From Fluviicola sp. (GTDB lineage Bacteria > Bacteroidota > Bacteroidia > Flavobacteriales_D > Crocinitomicaceae), in contig JARWZO010000004.1 in NCBI GenBank assembly GCA_029866325.1, positions 124,001 through 188,000 on the forward strand: a stretch of DNA of 64,000 nt. Reading direction: 5' to 3'. Below, in pieces: positions 9,295 to 18,080 of the stretch. Within the stretch, counting starts at the first letter, position 1. Each line of letters opens with the position of its first letter. The notes beneath the pieces are model-generated. The model saw only the letters and a list, made by a program, of their open reading frames with translations. It ran no database searches and had not been told where the DNA came from. A program made the position numbers and the translations under genes.

Positions 9295-10188
9295 TTACAG
9301 CTTTTTAGCAGTGTACCGAAAAAACAACAACGTAGGTCTATCGTGTTTCCCTTCATTCGAAATGTACACATCGCCGTTTTCCATAAAGGCAATGCCTTCT
9401 GGTTTGGCAAAAATCGTTGGATTTAAGCGTTGAATCGTTTTAATTTTGCCCGCTGGCGAAAACACGAATAACGCATGGTCTTTTGACGATAAAACATACA
9501 ATTCACCGGTAAGCGGATGTAGCGCCAATTCGGAAGGTCGAAACGAAAGATCGGATGGTTTTTTCCATTTCCCCGAAAAAGGATTCAAGGTAAAAGCCCG
9601 TTTTTTTGATAGCCGTTTTTTAGCCAGATCAAACGCGTAAACCACTCGTTCTTTGTTCTTTGTGTGTGGCGATTGTTCGCGTGAAATGATCAATAACCGA
9701 TTGTTTTTTTGATCGAAGCACAAACCTTCGTTTTCATCAATGGGTATACCTGTATCGTATTGTTTTGCCGGCGTATTGTCAATATCAGGAGCATCTTCTT
9801 CCATTATGACCTCCACTTTTTTCATGAATTGATTGTCGAATTCAAACAACACCCCGTCGCTTCTTAAAACATAGAAAAAAGATCCGGCTTTGCAAACACC
9901 TTCATAATCACCATCTTCGCCGAAATAGCTTTGTGTAACAATTTCCAAGCTTTTCGTATCAAATTGAAACAAGGCTCCGTTTTCATCCTGAACGCACACT
10001 AGTTGATGGTTGTCTTCGATAGCTATTCCTGAGACTTCGCGAAGAATATCGGGTAAAATAATCGTTTCATTCGGTTCGCTGAAATCATACCCCAATGAAA
10101 CGTCGCGCTTGTTTAAAAGTATAGATGTTGCAATAAGTACCGCAAAAAAAACGATTCCGAATAGGATAAAAACAGGATATTTTTTCAT
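9295..10188 (-). CDS. SdiA-regulated domain (beta-propeller) protein
   Basis: 297 residues with an N-terminal membrane anchor (about 7-27). The body has propeller-like repeats with the family traits LREVSGIAI, VQDENGALFQFD, GDYEGVC, NEGLCFD and RPSELALHPLTGELYVLSS, typical of the SdiA-regulated/NHL-like family common in Bacteroidota. The family is extracytoplasmic, with no firmly assigned biochemical role. The 3D-domain gene lies 48 bases downstream on the same strand. Confidence 0.8.
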   Translation of the reverse strand: MKKYPVFILFGIVFFAVLIATSILLNKRDVSLGYDFSEPNETIILPDILREVSGIAIEDNHQLVCVQDENGALFQFDTKSLEIVTQSYFGEDGDYEGVCKAGSFFYVLRSDGVLFEFDNQFMKKVEVIMEEDAPDIDNTPAKQYDTGIPIDENEGLCFDQKNNRLLIISREQSPHTKNKERVVYAFDLAKKRLSKKRAFTLNPFSGKWKKPSDLSFRPSELALHPLTGELYVLSSKDHALFVFSPAGKIKTIQRLNPTIFAKPEGIAFMENGDVYISNEGKHDRPTLLFFRYTAKKL

Positions 10189-10247
10189 GCAATTGGAGAG
10201 TCGCTAAAGTAAACAAAAAGCGCTATAACGGCTCAATTTCCGTGCGT

Positions 10248-11567
10248 TTAACTAGTGACTAACCCGTTCAAGGTTTCTACTAGTCTCTGAGTTAGTTCAC
10301 GTCGACTGTACTTCGCTATTTCCGATTCGTTGCGTTGAGCTACCGTTCCATGGAAATAATCCAGCAGGTTTTGCTCCAGTTGCTGTTCATCATCAAATCC
10401 GCTGATCAATCCTGAATTGGTGGCATGAATGATTGCAGCCAAATCACCGTCGGGCGGACCAATGGCAACAATCGGACAACCGGAAGACATATATTCAAAA
10501 AATTTGCCTGTCAAAATTCCTTTGGCATTGCGGGTGTTATTCACCAATAACAGCAATACATGCGAACGTTGTTGTTCCACAATCACTTCATCGTGAGGCA
10601 GGTAATCGATTTTCCGCACAAATGTTGTGAGTCCGAAGCGTTCAATCTGCTCATTCACGTAAAAGTCAACTTTTCCTACCAATTTGATTTCCAGTCGATC
10701 ACGGAAGGTTTCGTTTTTTGTAACCAAGGCTGAAAGGACTTTCCACAATACTTCCGGATTGCGGTCTTTCACCAACGTACCGATGTGTGCAATGCTGAAT
10801 TTCGCATCTTTTTCCACCGGTTCCTGAGAAACATCATCAGCGTCGTAACCGTTTGAAATAACAGAACATTTCTCCGTATTTCCACCCGGTAACTGCTGCA
10901 ACATGGCTTTGAACTCTTTGTTCATTTCTTCGCCCACACTGATCACCGAATCGGCAAAACGCAATACACTTTTTTCCATGCGGTGGTGTTTTCTGTCGGC
11001 CCAACCCGAGAGCATCAGCTGATCGTAAAAATCGATGTTCGTCCACGGATCTCGAAAATCGGCAATCCATTTCAGCGAAGGGTTCTTCTTTTTGACTCCC
11101 AATGCAATCATGTGCATCGTATGCGGCGGTCCGCTGCTGATAATCGCATCAACAGGATTTGAAATGAGGTAATCGTTGAGGTACTTGATGCTGGGTTTGA
11201 TCCAGAATTTACGGGCATCTGGGATGAAGAAATTACCCCGAATCCAGATGCTCATTTTGTCTTTAAAACCTTGTTTTTTGTTTTCGTTCAAAAACCCGGC
11301 ATTGATTTTTTCGCCCTTTTTCTTTCCGCTGAAACGTTTGTAAATCTTATACGGTTCCCAGATTGGTTGTTTCAGAATCACCGTACCCAGAGGAATGTCT
11401 TTTGCCAAACTATCGTCAATCACGGGCATTTCACCGTCTTCAACCGTATACACAACAGGTTCCCACCCGAATTGATGCAGGTATTTTACAAATTTCAACC
11501 AACGCTGCACACCGGCTCCACCACTCGGGGGCCAATAATACGTCAGAATCAGGACTTTTTTCATCAT
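10248..11567 (-). CDS. Glycosyltransferase family 4 protein
   Basis: 439 residues, GT-B fold. The N-terminal donor-side motif LTYYWPPSGGAGVQRWLKF (about 7-25) and the C-terminal nucleotide-sugar segment KGILTGKFFEYMSSGCPIVA with a conserved Glu are typical of GT4 enzymes in surface polysaccharide synthesis. No signal peptide or membrane helix, so it acts at the cytoplasmic face. A second Met at codon 2 is an equal start. No other polysaccharide genes adjoin it; acceptor and donor are unknown. Confidence 0.88.
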   Translation of the reverse strand: MMKKVLILTYYWPPSGGAGVQRWLKFVKYLHQFGWEPVVYTVEDGEMPVIDDSLAKDIPLGTVILKQPIWEPYKIYKRFSGKKKGEKINAGFLNENKKQGFKDKMSIWIRGNFFIPDARKFWIKPSIKYLNDYLISNPVDAIISSGPPHTMHMIALGVKKKNPSLKWIADFRDPWTNIDFYDQLMLSGWADRKHHRMEKSVLRFADSVISVGEEMNKEFKAMLQQLPGGNTEKCSVISNGYDADDVSQEPVEKDAKFSIAHIGTLVKDRNPEVLWKVLSALVTKNETFRDRLEIKLVGKVDFYVNEQIERFGLTTFVRKIDYLPHDEVIVEQQRSHVLLLLVNNTRNAKGILTGKFFEYMSSGCPIVAIGPPDGDLAAIIHATNSGLISGFDDEQQLEQNLLDYFHGTVAQRNESEIAKYSRRELTQRLVETLNGLVTS

Positions 11568-11961
11568 CGCAAAGCTAGTAAAACTCTTTTAGATGGACTC
11601 TTCAACATCCGCCTCAGGCAGATACAACGCTTTCGCCGATCGCATTTCGCCGAAGCTTGTGCCATCGCTAAAGCTATTGGCGACACGCGATTAGCGAAGG
11701 AGCAAAGTTTTTTTGAAGGATAGATGTGTTGAGACCACAAAGGGGATTTCAGTAAACTTCAAAAATTCTTTCCGGTTTAAATTTTCCGAATTAATTGATA
11801 TTTATGAATTGAAAGAATCTCAATAAACTTAGGAAGAACGCCTTTGTGATCTTTTAACTCGTCAAACTTGTCTATTTTCTTCGTGTCCACCTGAGGTGGA
11901 AGGTGAAAATTGAATCATAACCAACTGGTTTTATTAGTAAATTTGTCTACAACGTTTTCCA
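11568..11961. repeat. Intergenic region with interspersed repeat unit A (copy 1)
   Basis: No gene is visible. 11716-11742 and 11841-11886 match, in the same order, 23157-23183 and 23302-23347; the 46-base right part agrees at 42 positions and contains CCTTTGTGAT and GTCAAACTTGTCTATTTTC. The two ends are partly complementary, giving a weak inverted-repeat layout. 11886-11900 is a perfect odd palindrome TCCACCT-G-AGGTGGA. A second short palindrome GCCTCAGGC lies at 11611-11619. The promoter of uvrB is at the right end. Confidence 0.7.
11938..11945 (+). promoter_or_regulatory. uvrB -7 promoter element
   Basis: TAAATTTG fits the Bacteroidota -7 consensus TAnnTTTG perfectly and lies 16 bases before the uvrB ATG. 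A convincing -33 element at the usual spacing was not found. No LexA-like box was recognised. Confidence 0.6.
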
Positions 11962-13980
11962 ATGGATTTTCAACTCATTTCAGATTTTCAGCCTACCGGC
12001 GATCAACCCACTGCGATCAAAGAGCTGGTGGAAGGAATCAATTCAGGTGTGAAGCATCAAACCTTACTGGGAGTAACGGGTAGCGGTAAAACGTTTACGA
12101 TGGCCAATGTGATTCGCGATACGGGAAAACCAACACTGATTCTTTCGCACAACAAAACGCTCGCGGCTCAATTGTATGGTGAATTCAAGCAGTTCTTTCC
12201 TGAAAATTCGGTGGAATATTTTGTGAGTTATTACGACTATTACCAACCTGAGGCTTATTTGCCGGTGACCGATACGTTTATTGAAAAAGACCTGGCCATT
12301 AATGAAGAATTGGAAAAATTGCGTTTATCAGCCACTTCTGCCCTGCTTTCAGGGAGAACGGATGTGATTGTCGTTTCTTCCGTTTCGTGTATTTACGGTA
12401 TCGGAAACCCGAATGAATTCGCCAATTCCATTATATCGATTCAGGTGGGACAGCGGGTTTCGCGTAATCAGTTTTTACTGCGTTTGGTAGAAAACTTGTA
12501 TTCGCGCACGGAACTGGATTTTAAGCGCGGGACCTTTCGCGTGAAAGGAGATACCATTGATATTTATCTGGCTTACGCCGATTATGCCTTGCGCATCGAG
12601 TTTTGGGGCGATGAAATTGAAACCATCCGCGCCATTGATCCGGAAAACAATGCTGAAATAGACCGTTACCAAGAAATCAATATTTATCCGGCCAATATCT
12701 TTGTTTCAAGTCCGGCAACAACCAGAAGAGCCATCGACCAAATTGGCGAAGACATGGCTATTCAGGTAGAAAACTTCAGACAGGAACGCAAAATAATGGA
12801 GGCCAAACGCCTGGAAGAGCGTGTTTCCTACGATTTGGAAATGATGCGCGAGTTGGGCTATTGCTCGGGTATCGAGAATTATTCACGGTATTTTGATCAA
12901 CGCGAACCGGGAACACGTCCCTTCTGTTTGTTGGATTATTTCCCGGATGATTTTCTGATGATCATTGATGAAAGCCACGTGACCTTGCCACAAATTCGCG
13001 CCATGTATGGTGGTGACCGTGCCCGGAAGATAAACTTGGTTGAATATGGTTTCCGCTTGCAGGCAGCAATGGATAATCGTCCGTTGAAGTTTGAAGAATT
13101 TGAGCAAATAGTGAATCAGATAGTTTACGTTTCGGCGACTCCTGCCGATTATGAATTGGAACATTCGGAAGGTGTGGTGGTGGAACAATTGATTCGACCA
13201 ACCGGCTTGTTGGATCCGATTATTGAGGTACGACCAAGTGAAAATCAGATTGACGACTTAATCGAGGAAATTCAGGTGCGTCGCGAACTGGATGAACGTA
13301 CACTAGTGACCACATTGACCAAACGCATGGCAGAAGAACTGCAGAAATACCTGGATAAACTGGGCATTCCTTGTCGCTATATTCACTCGGAAGTAGATAC
13401 GATTGAACGTGTGGAGATTTTGCGTCAGCTGCGATTGGGTGAATTTGATGTATTGATTGGAGTGAATCTGCTGCGCGAAGGGTTGGATTTACCGGAAGTA
13501 AGTCTCGTAGCCATTATCGATGCTGACAAAGAAGGTTTCTTGCGTAATGAACGCTCGTTAGTACAAACTGTTGGAAGGGCAGCGAGAAACGTGAATGGTC
13601 GAGTAATTATGTACGCCGATAAAATGACCGATTCGATGGCACGAACGATTTCGGAAACGGAACGTCGTCGCAAAATGCAGATAGCCTACAACGAAGAACA
13701 CGGATTGGTTCCAACTGCGTTGAACAAGTCGAAGGAAAAAATCATGCGTTCAACCAAGGTAGCCGATGGAGATCCGAATATGCGTCAACAAAAAGCTGAT
13801 TATGCTGAAAGCCAATTAATGGTGAACGAACCTCCAATGGTTTACCACAATCCGGAAGAACTGGAAAAAGCCATTGTTTCTAAACGCAAACAAATGGAAA
13901 AAGCGGCCAAAGATCTTGACTTTATTGAAGCTGCACGTTTACGGGATGAGTTGTTTGAGTTGCAAGCTAGGAAAAAATGA
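11962..13980 (+). CDS. uvrB: Excinuclease ABC subunit B
   Basis: 672 residues, the normal UvrB length. Walker A GVTGSGKT (about 37-44), the damage-binding beta-hairpin region SYYDYYQPEAYLPVTD (about 92-107), DESHV helicase motif II, QTVGRAARN motif VI and a C-terminal UVR domain (DFIEAARLRDEL) that contacts UvrC are all present. UvrB is the damage-verification helicase-like subunit of nucleotide excision repair. It is a single gene here, bounded by repeats on both sides and followed by a hairpin terminator. Confidence 0.98.
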   Translation: MDFQLISDFQPTGDQPTAIKELVEGINSGVKHQTLLGVTGSGKTFTMANVIRDTGKPTLILSHNKTLAAQLYGEFKQFFPENSVEYFVSYYDYYQPEAYLPVTDTFIEKDLAINEELEKLRLSATSALLSGRTDVIVVSSVSCIYGIGNPNEFANSIISIQVGQRVSRNQFLLRLVENLYSRTELDFKRGTFRVKGDTIDIYLAYADYALRIEFWGDEIETIRAIDPENNAEIDRYQEINIYPANIFVSSPATTRRAIDQIGEDMAIQVENFRQERKIMEAKRLEERVSYDLEMMRELGYCSGIENYSRYFDQREPGTRPFCLLDYFPDDFLMIIDESHVTLPQIRAMYGGDRARKINLVEYGFRLQAAMDNRPLKFEEFEQIVNQIVYVSATPADYELEHSEGVVVEQLIRPTGLLDPIIEVRPSENQIDDLIEEIQVRRELDERTLVTTLTKRMAEELQKYLDKLGIPCRYIHSEVDTIERVEILRQLRLGEFDVLIGVNLLREGLDLPEVSLVAIIDADKEGFLRNERSLVQTVGRAARNVNGRVIMYADKMTDSMARTISETERRRKMQIAYNEEHGLVPTALNKSKEKIMRSTKVADGDPNMRQQKADYAESQLMVNEPPMVYHNPEELEKAIVSKRKQMEKAAKDLDFIEAARLRDELFELQARKK

Positions 13981-13997
13981 TCAGGCAATTTGGCCTA

Positions 13998-14104
13998 CCA
14001 CAGATGCACTGATTTTAGCTCGGCTAACGCACTCGCTTAATTCAACTTTGCAAGACACTTATTCGATCACTGCCAGCCTGAGGCTGAAGCGCAAAAATCT
14101 GTGG
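13998..14104. repeat. Palindromic intergenic repeat downstream of uvrB
   Basis: The ends are complementary: CCACAGAT at 13998-14005 pairs with ATCTGTGG at 14097-14104, and further AT-rich matches extend inward. It contains the perfect odd palindrome CAGCCT-G-AGGCTG (14074-14086). No reading frame of note. It looks like a small repetitive extragenic palindrome; only one copy is in this window. Confidence 0.5.
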
Positions 14105-14175
14105 GAGATTAAACAATTTCATCGGCGAACCGATGAATACTAAATCACTCGGTTTTCCAGTCAAAAAATAAAAAC

Positions 14176-14209
14176 AAACAAAGCGATGGTACTAATCATC
14201 GCTTTGTTT
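14176..14209. terminator. Hairpin terminator after uvrB
   Basis: A 13-bp perfect stem (14176-14188 with 14197-14209, arms AAACAAAGCGATG and complement) encloses an 8-base loop and ends in TTT with A-rich sequence before it. It probably ends uvrB transcription. Confidence 0.75.
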
Positions 14210-14233
14210 ATCTGGTAGAACCTAATCGGTGGG

Positions 14234-14507
14234 TAATTCACGTGAGTTCGACATAAGAATTTCGTCAGATCGCCTATTAAATAGTTGGATACAAGCGAAA
14301 AAAACGAGATGTATCGAGATACATTGAGTGTTTTTCGAGCAGAAGACAGCTGTTTAGAGGTGAAAACTCAGAGTGCTAATCCCTAAAACATTCATCTGCT
14401 TCGTTGTATTTCGCCGAGATGACTCGCCATCTCTACTCTATACGCCTAACATCTGAACATTTTATGAATTTCTGACTGTAATTCGTATGTCGAACTCACG
14501 TTAATTA
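14234..14507. repeat. MITE-like element with 28-bp terminal inverted repeats
   Basis: 14234-14261 and 14480-14507 are inverted copies matching at 26 of 28 bases, core ACGTGAGTTCGACAT. The 274-bp interval contains an inner hairpin (about 14299-14340, arms with ATGTATC/GATACAT) and no reading frame of any size. There is no transposase. The right end supplies the TAA stop codon of the lipoprotein gene on the minus strand. These are the features of a non-autonomous miniature transposable element. Confidence 0.7.
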
Positions 14508-14930
14508 TTTCTCGATCATGTGAAACTCATGACGATCACCGTTCACTGTGTAGTAATACCAAAACTGTTTTTCTTCCAATTTTAGGATGTACAATGTGTG
14601 ATCGTCCTGATTGTCTGTTCCTGTCAAGGCGATTTCTTCATCATTGTGTTGGAACTTCCATGTGCCGGTTCCACTTACAGCACTCCAATCATACGAATAT
14701 CCGCCACTTTTGGTAAACGTTTCGGTGTAACCGCTTACCAATGAAGTAACATCTGTTCCGTTTACTTTGTAATTGTCAACTTTCCATGTGTTGGAAACAC
14801 GTTCTGTACGAGTGCGAAAACTAATTGCAGGGCCTTCATCGTACTTACTGCAACCTGCCATTATAAACAAGCTGCATCCAACCATTAGCAAAAACAGGTT
14901 GGCACTTCTTTTTTTTAGAATCATGATCAT
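14505..14930 (-). CDS. Small lipoprotein, lipocalin-like
   Basis: 141 residues; lipobox MAGC at about 24-27, with a second Met start possible at codon 3. The mature part has strand-forming segments TWKVDNYKVNG, GTGTWKFQHNDEEIAL and YILKLEEKQFWYYY, resembling the small lipocalin-like lipoproteins frequent in Bacteroidota, which have no assigned ligand. Its stop codon lies inside the right terminal repeat of the adjacent MITE-like element, so the last residues may have been altered by insertion. Confidence 0.78.
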   Translation of the reverse strand: MIMILKKRSANLFLLMVGCSLFIMAGCSKYDEGPAISFRTRTERVSNTWKVDNYKVNGTDVTSLVSGYTETFTKSGGYSYDWSAVSGTGTWKFQHNDEEIALTGTDNQDDHTLYILKLEEKQFWYYYTVNGDRHEFHMIEK

Positions 14931-15125
14931 TTTGTTTGTGTATTAATCTGTTACAAAATTGTAGAGATCTAAACCGTGAAGTATTATCAAACAAACGGCA
15001 AACGTTACATCATTCCCACTTTTAGTGGTTTTATTTATAAAATGGGGATTTTTGGGCTTTAGAACAATCATTTCAGTGGTTACTGATATTGCGACTTAAT
15101 CGAACCCACGTGTTATTTGAATGGT

Positions 15126-15133
15126 TATCTTTG
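15126..15133 (+). promoter_or_regulatory. -7 element that decides the SRPBCC gene start
   Basis: TATCTTTG fits TAnnTTTG and lies 24 bases before the ATG at 15158 but downstream of the in-frame ATG at 15089. It favours the shorter protein. No clear -33 element. Confidence 0.5.
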
Positions 15134-15157
15134 GAATACCAAACAAATGTGAACTTC

Positions 15158-15775
15158 ATGGGGATCACTGCAAAATCGACAAGAAACAGACGTTTTAAAC
15201 GCCTTCGTAGTTGGGCGCTTTGGCTATTCGCACTTTTGGTTGCGGGAATGTCTTTGGCGATTTATTTCAGTCCTTATGGCTCACACGAAGGTTTCTCCTA
15301 CAAGTTGATCAAAGAATCGGTTGTAGTAGATGTTTCCGTTGACTCGGCTTTTCGTTTTTTGGGGAATTCTGACAATGCCAAAAAATGGTCTGTCTATGTG
15401 GATCACATCACCACACTCAATAGCACTCGCACTCCAGACGGCACTCCCGGTTCTATCAGACGTTGTTTTTGTTACAAAAATGAAAAAGGTCAACGGTGGG
15501 ACGAACTCATCACATTGGTAGAACCGAACAAACGTCGGCAACTTACCACTTTTAATCTGGTTGATTTCCCGATGCAGGCAAACGGTTTGGCTTCGGAACA
15601 ACGCTACCGGAAAATTTCTGAAAATCGTTGCGAAATAACCTTTACGCTCTTTTTCGCGAATCACGATCCCGGCTTTTACGATGAATTCAAAACCTATTTC
15701 GGCGCGTATAAGGCACAATCTATTTTCGAGCAAAATCTGAAGAATATTAAACGGATTTTGGAAACTGGAAAGTAA
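15158..15775 (+). CDS. SRPBCC family protein, membrane-anchored
   Basis: 205 residues from the ATG at 15158; an in-frame ATG at 15089 would add 23 residues but lies upstream of a -7 box. Basic N-terminus (RNRRFKRLR), one membrane helix, then a START/Bet v1-like domain: VVDVSVDSAFRFLGNSDNAKKW, GTPGSIRRC and the long C-terminal helix AQSIFEQNLKNIKRILE. SRPBCC proteins bind hydrophobic ligands; the ligand is unknown. It stands alone. Confidence 0.78.
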   Translation: MGITAKSTRNRRFKRLRSWALWLFALLVAGMSLAIYFSPYGSHEGFSYKLIKESVVVDVSVDSAFRFLGNSDNAKKWSVYVDHITTLNSTRTPDGTPGSIRRCFCYKNEKGQRWDELITLVEPNKRRQLTTFNLVDFPMQANGLASEQRYRKISENRCEITFTLFFANHDPGFYDEFKTYFGAYKAQSIFEQNLKNIKRILETGK

Positions 15776-15910
15776 CCTGCTTTTTAAACCACATAGAACA
15801 CAATAGGAAACATGGTTGTTGAATCTCATCAGTTTCTAAGTTGCTTCATAGGGTTTACTAGGTTGCAGATTTGATCAAAAAAATCGTACCTTTAACCGAA
15901 GAACAGATTG

Positions 15911-16327
15911 ATGAATACCAGATTTTACATACGACCTTCTTTGCTCACCTGTCTTGCGGTGCTTTTGCTCGTGCTTTTTACGGAATCGGCTTGCAACAAA
16001 AAACTTTCCAAGTACAATCCTGATTTTATCGGTACCTGGCGCACTGCTGTGATTGAAGATTCAACCATCAACCTGACGGTTCGCAGTGAAATTGTGATCG
16101 AAAAACGCGACGGACTTTTTAACAATACCTGTACGGACGAATGCGGCGAACGCTTGTGTGAATGCATTTCGCAACAAGGCGGAAGGGCCGTTATTAATAC
16201 GGACCATACGCGACTCAAAATAGGATCGTCGTCTTCTTCAAGTTTATCTATAGACAAGGAACCGTATCAGGATTCAACCGGACAATGGGTGATGAAAATT
16301 CAAGGTTTGACTTATTACCGTCAATAG
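15911..16327 (+). CDS. Small hypothetical lipoprotein
   Basis: 138 residues from the ATG at 15911 (a TTG directly before it is less likely). The signal peptide ends in a lipobox-like TESAC at about 26-30. The mature protein begins FIGTWRTAVIEDS, a lipocalin-like opening strand, and carries a cysteine cluster CTDECGERLCEC that could form disulfides, then a serine run. Family not recognised; likely outer-membrane lipoprotein. Confidence 0.68.
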   Translation: MNTRFYIRPSLLTCLAVLLLVLFTESACNKKLSKYNPDFIGTWRTAVIEDSTINLTVRSEIVIEKRDGLFNNTCTDECGERLCECISQQGGRAVINTDHTRLKIGSSSSSSLSIDKEPYQDSTGQWVMKIQGLTYYRQ

Positions 16328-16441
16328 CTATATCCTGCTGTTGAATTGTTGTAACGCGCTGTTAGTTCAACCAACCCTCGTTTTACCAACTGTATTCTAG
16401 CCTGCAACGTTTCCAGTTCTAGAACATTAAATCCAAACGTT

Positions 16442-17971
16442 ATGAAACGGTTTTTACTTAACTCATCATTATTCCTTTCTGTTAGCTGTGCTTTTTCTCA
16501 GCAGAGCGACATTTCAATTAACAATGTTTCAGCTGTAATTAATAACAACGGAACTTTTTTTCATGATTACGGTAATCAAACTGCCGGATATGAAATCCCT
16601 AAAAACTCAGGCAAAAACGCCATTTATTTTATGAATTTAATGGGAGCCGGGATGGATCCCAACGGCCAGCTTAAAGCAGCATTAAGCGACTACGTAAGCA
16701 CTGATTTTTTCCCTGGGCCTTATGTCCAAGATTTTCAGAACTATCAAACTCCCGCCTATGTGAGTCGTTTTTCCGAATCTCTATGGGTTATTGAGAAAAC
16801 AACCATTGATGATCATATTGCTCATTGGAATGATGCAGGTTATGTCGTTCCAACTTCAATCAGCAATTGGCCGGGGAATGGAGATGTGACCAATGGTGAA
16901 TCATTAATTCTTGCTCCTTTTGAAGATTTGGATGGCGACAATCTCTACGAACCCGAAACAGGGGAATATCCGATCATTCGCGGAGACAAAGCAATCTTAA
17001 GTATCTTAAACGATGGTGCAGGCATTCACCCATCCGGTGCACAAAGGATTGGCTTAGAACTACACATTCTTTTTTATCAATACAATTCAGTTGATCCAGC
17101 CATAAACAATACCACATTTATTCATTCACGTTGGTACAATAGAGGAACACAAACACTTTCTGATTTTAAAGTTGGCTCCAGTATTGATTTCGATTTAGGA
17201 AATTCACAAGACGATTATTACGGAACTGCACCTGCACACAATCTTGCTTACGTCTATAATGCAGACTTGAATGATGAATCGAACGGAGGACTTCCTGGTT
17301 ATGGAGTAAATCCGCCTGCAGTAGGAATTGTTGCCTTAAATACCGGACTCACAAGTCATGTACCACTCACCGGTGGACCGAATTCACTCAGTCCTATCCA
17401 GTATCACAATCTTCTTTCGGGATATGACAACTTTGGTAGTTATTTTTATGACGACAATAATCAAATCACCACTTACATGTACAACGAAGAAGGTGTGAAT
17501 GGTTGGAACCAATATACAGAAGGGCTTGCACCTGAAGATGTAAGAACAGTTGCTGGTTTTGATACCGGAATTTCAGATGGAATCTTCCGACCTTTAAGCT
17601 CTTTTTGTCTGGACTTAGCGGTGGTTTACGCTGAAAATCCATCAAGTGACTTTTTTGGAAGTGTCGCACACCTCATTACTGTAGCCGACTCGGTACAGGC
17701 ATTTTATGATACCCAAATGTATGAATGTCAGTCAACGCTTAGTCTTGAACAAGCCGATCTAGTTTCCGTTGAATTGTTTCCAAATCCTACAACAGGTTTC
17801 GTTACCTTAAAAGGAGCTGAAAATGTACCATTCGAAGTACATTCTACTGACGGGAAATTGATCCTTCGCGAAATGAAAGGGGCATCATTCATTGATTTGA
17901 GCCATGTTCAGGCAGGCATTTACACCATTACTTTTTCAACTGGTACAAGTGCCAAGATTTGTAAACAGTAA
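16442..17971 (+). CDS. Secreted protein with T9SS type A sorting domain
   Basis: 509 residues. Signal peptide about 1-19 (ends CAFS). The body has no domain I can name, but shows Asp/Asn-rich calcium-like loops such as DLDGDNLYEPETGEYP. The last 75 residues are a Por-secretion C-terminal domain: VELFPNPTTGFVTLKG, STDGKLIL and AGIYTITF. Such proteins cross the outer membrane through T9SS, are cleaved at this domain and attached to the surface. Followed by a strong terminator. Confidence 0.85.
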   Translation: MKRFLLNSSLFLSVSCAFSQQSDISINNVSAVINNNGTFFHDYGNQTAGYEIPKNSGKNAIYFMNLMGAGMDPNGQLKAALSDYVSTDFFPGPYVQDFQNYQTPAYVSRFSESLWVIEKTTIDDHIAHWNDAGYVVPTSISNWPGNGDVTNGESLILAPFEDLDGDNLYEPETGEYPIIRGDKAILSILNDGAGIHPSGAQRIGLELHILFYQYNSVDPAINNTTFIHSRWYNRGTQTLSDFKVGSSIDFDLGNSQDDYYGTAPAHNLAYVYNADLNDESNGGLPGYGVNPPAVGIVALNTGLTSHVPLTGGPNSLSPIQYHNLLSGYDNFGSYFYDDNNQITTYMYNEEGVNGWNQYTEGLAPEDVRTVAGFDTGISDGIFRPLSSFCLDLAVVYAENPSSDFFGSVAHLITVADSVQAFYDTQMYECQSTLSLEQADLVSVELFPNPTTGFVTLKGAENVPFEVHSTDGKLILREMKGASFIDLSHVQAGIYTITFSTGTSAKICKQ

Positions 17972-17990
17972 GTTTTTATTACCCTCGATA

Positions 17991-18027
17991 AAAGCCGCTA
18001 CTTGGAACTACTTCCGGTAGCGGTTTT
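17991..18027 (+). terminator. Rho-independent terminator after T9SS cargo gene
   Basis: Arms AAAGCCGCTAC (17991-18001) and GTAGCGGTTTT (18017-18027) form an 11-bp stem with one G-T pair, followed by a T run. It ends the gene that stops at 17971. Confidence 0.85.
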
Positions 18028-18068
18028 TTCTTATCTAACTATGTCTTTTATATCGCATACAAATCGAA

Positions 18069-18076
18069 TACATTTG
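18069..18076 (+). promoter_or_regulatory. -7 element of the glycan cluster, implying leaderless mRNA
   Basis: TACATTTG is a perfect TAnnTTTG box only four bases before the ATG at 18081, so transcription would begin at or next to the start codon. Suggests a leaderless transcript. Confidence 0.5.
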
Positions 18077-18080
18077 TGAC

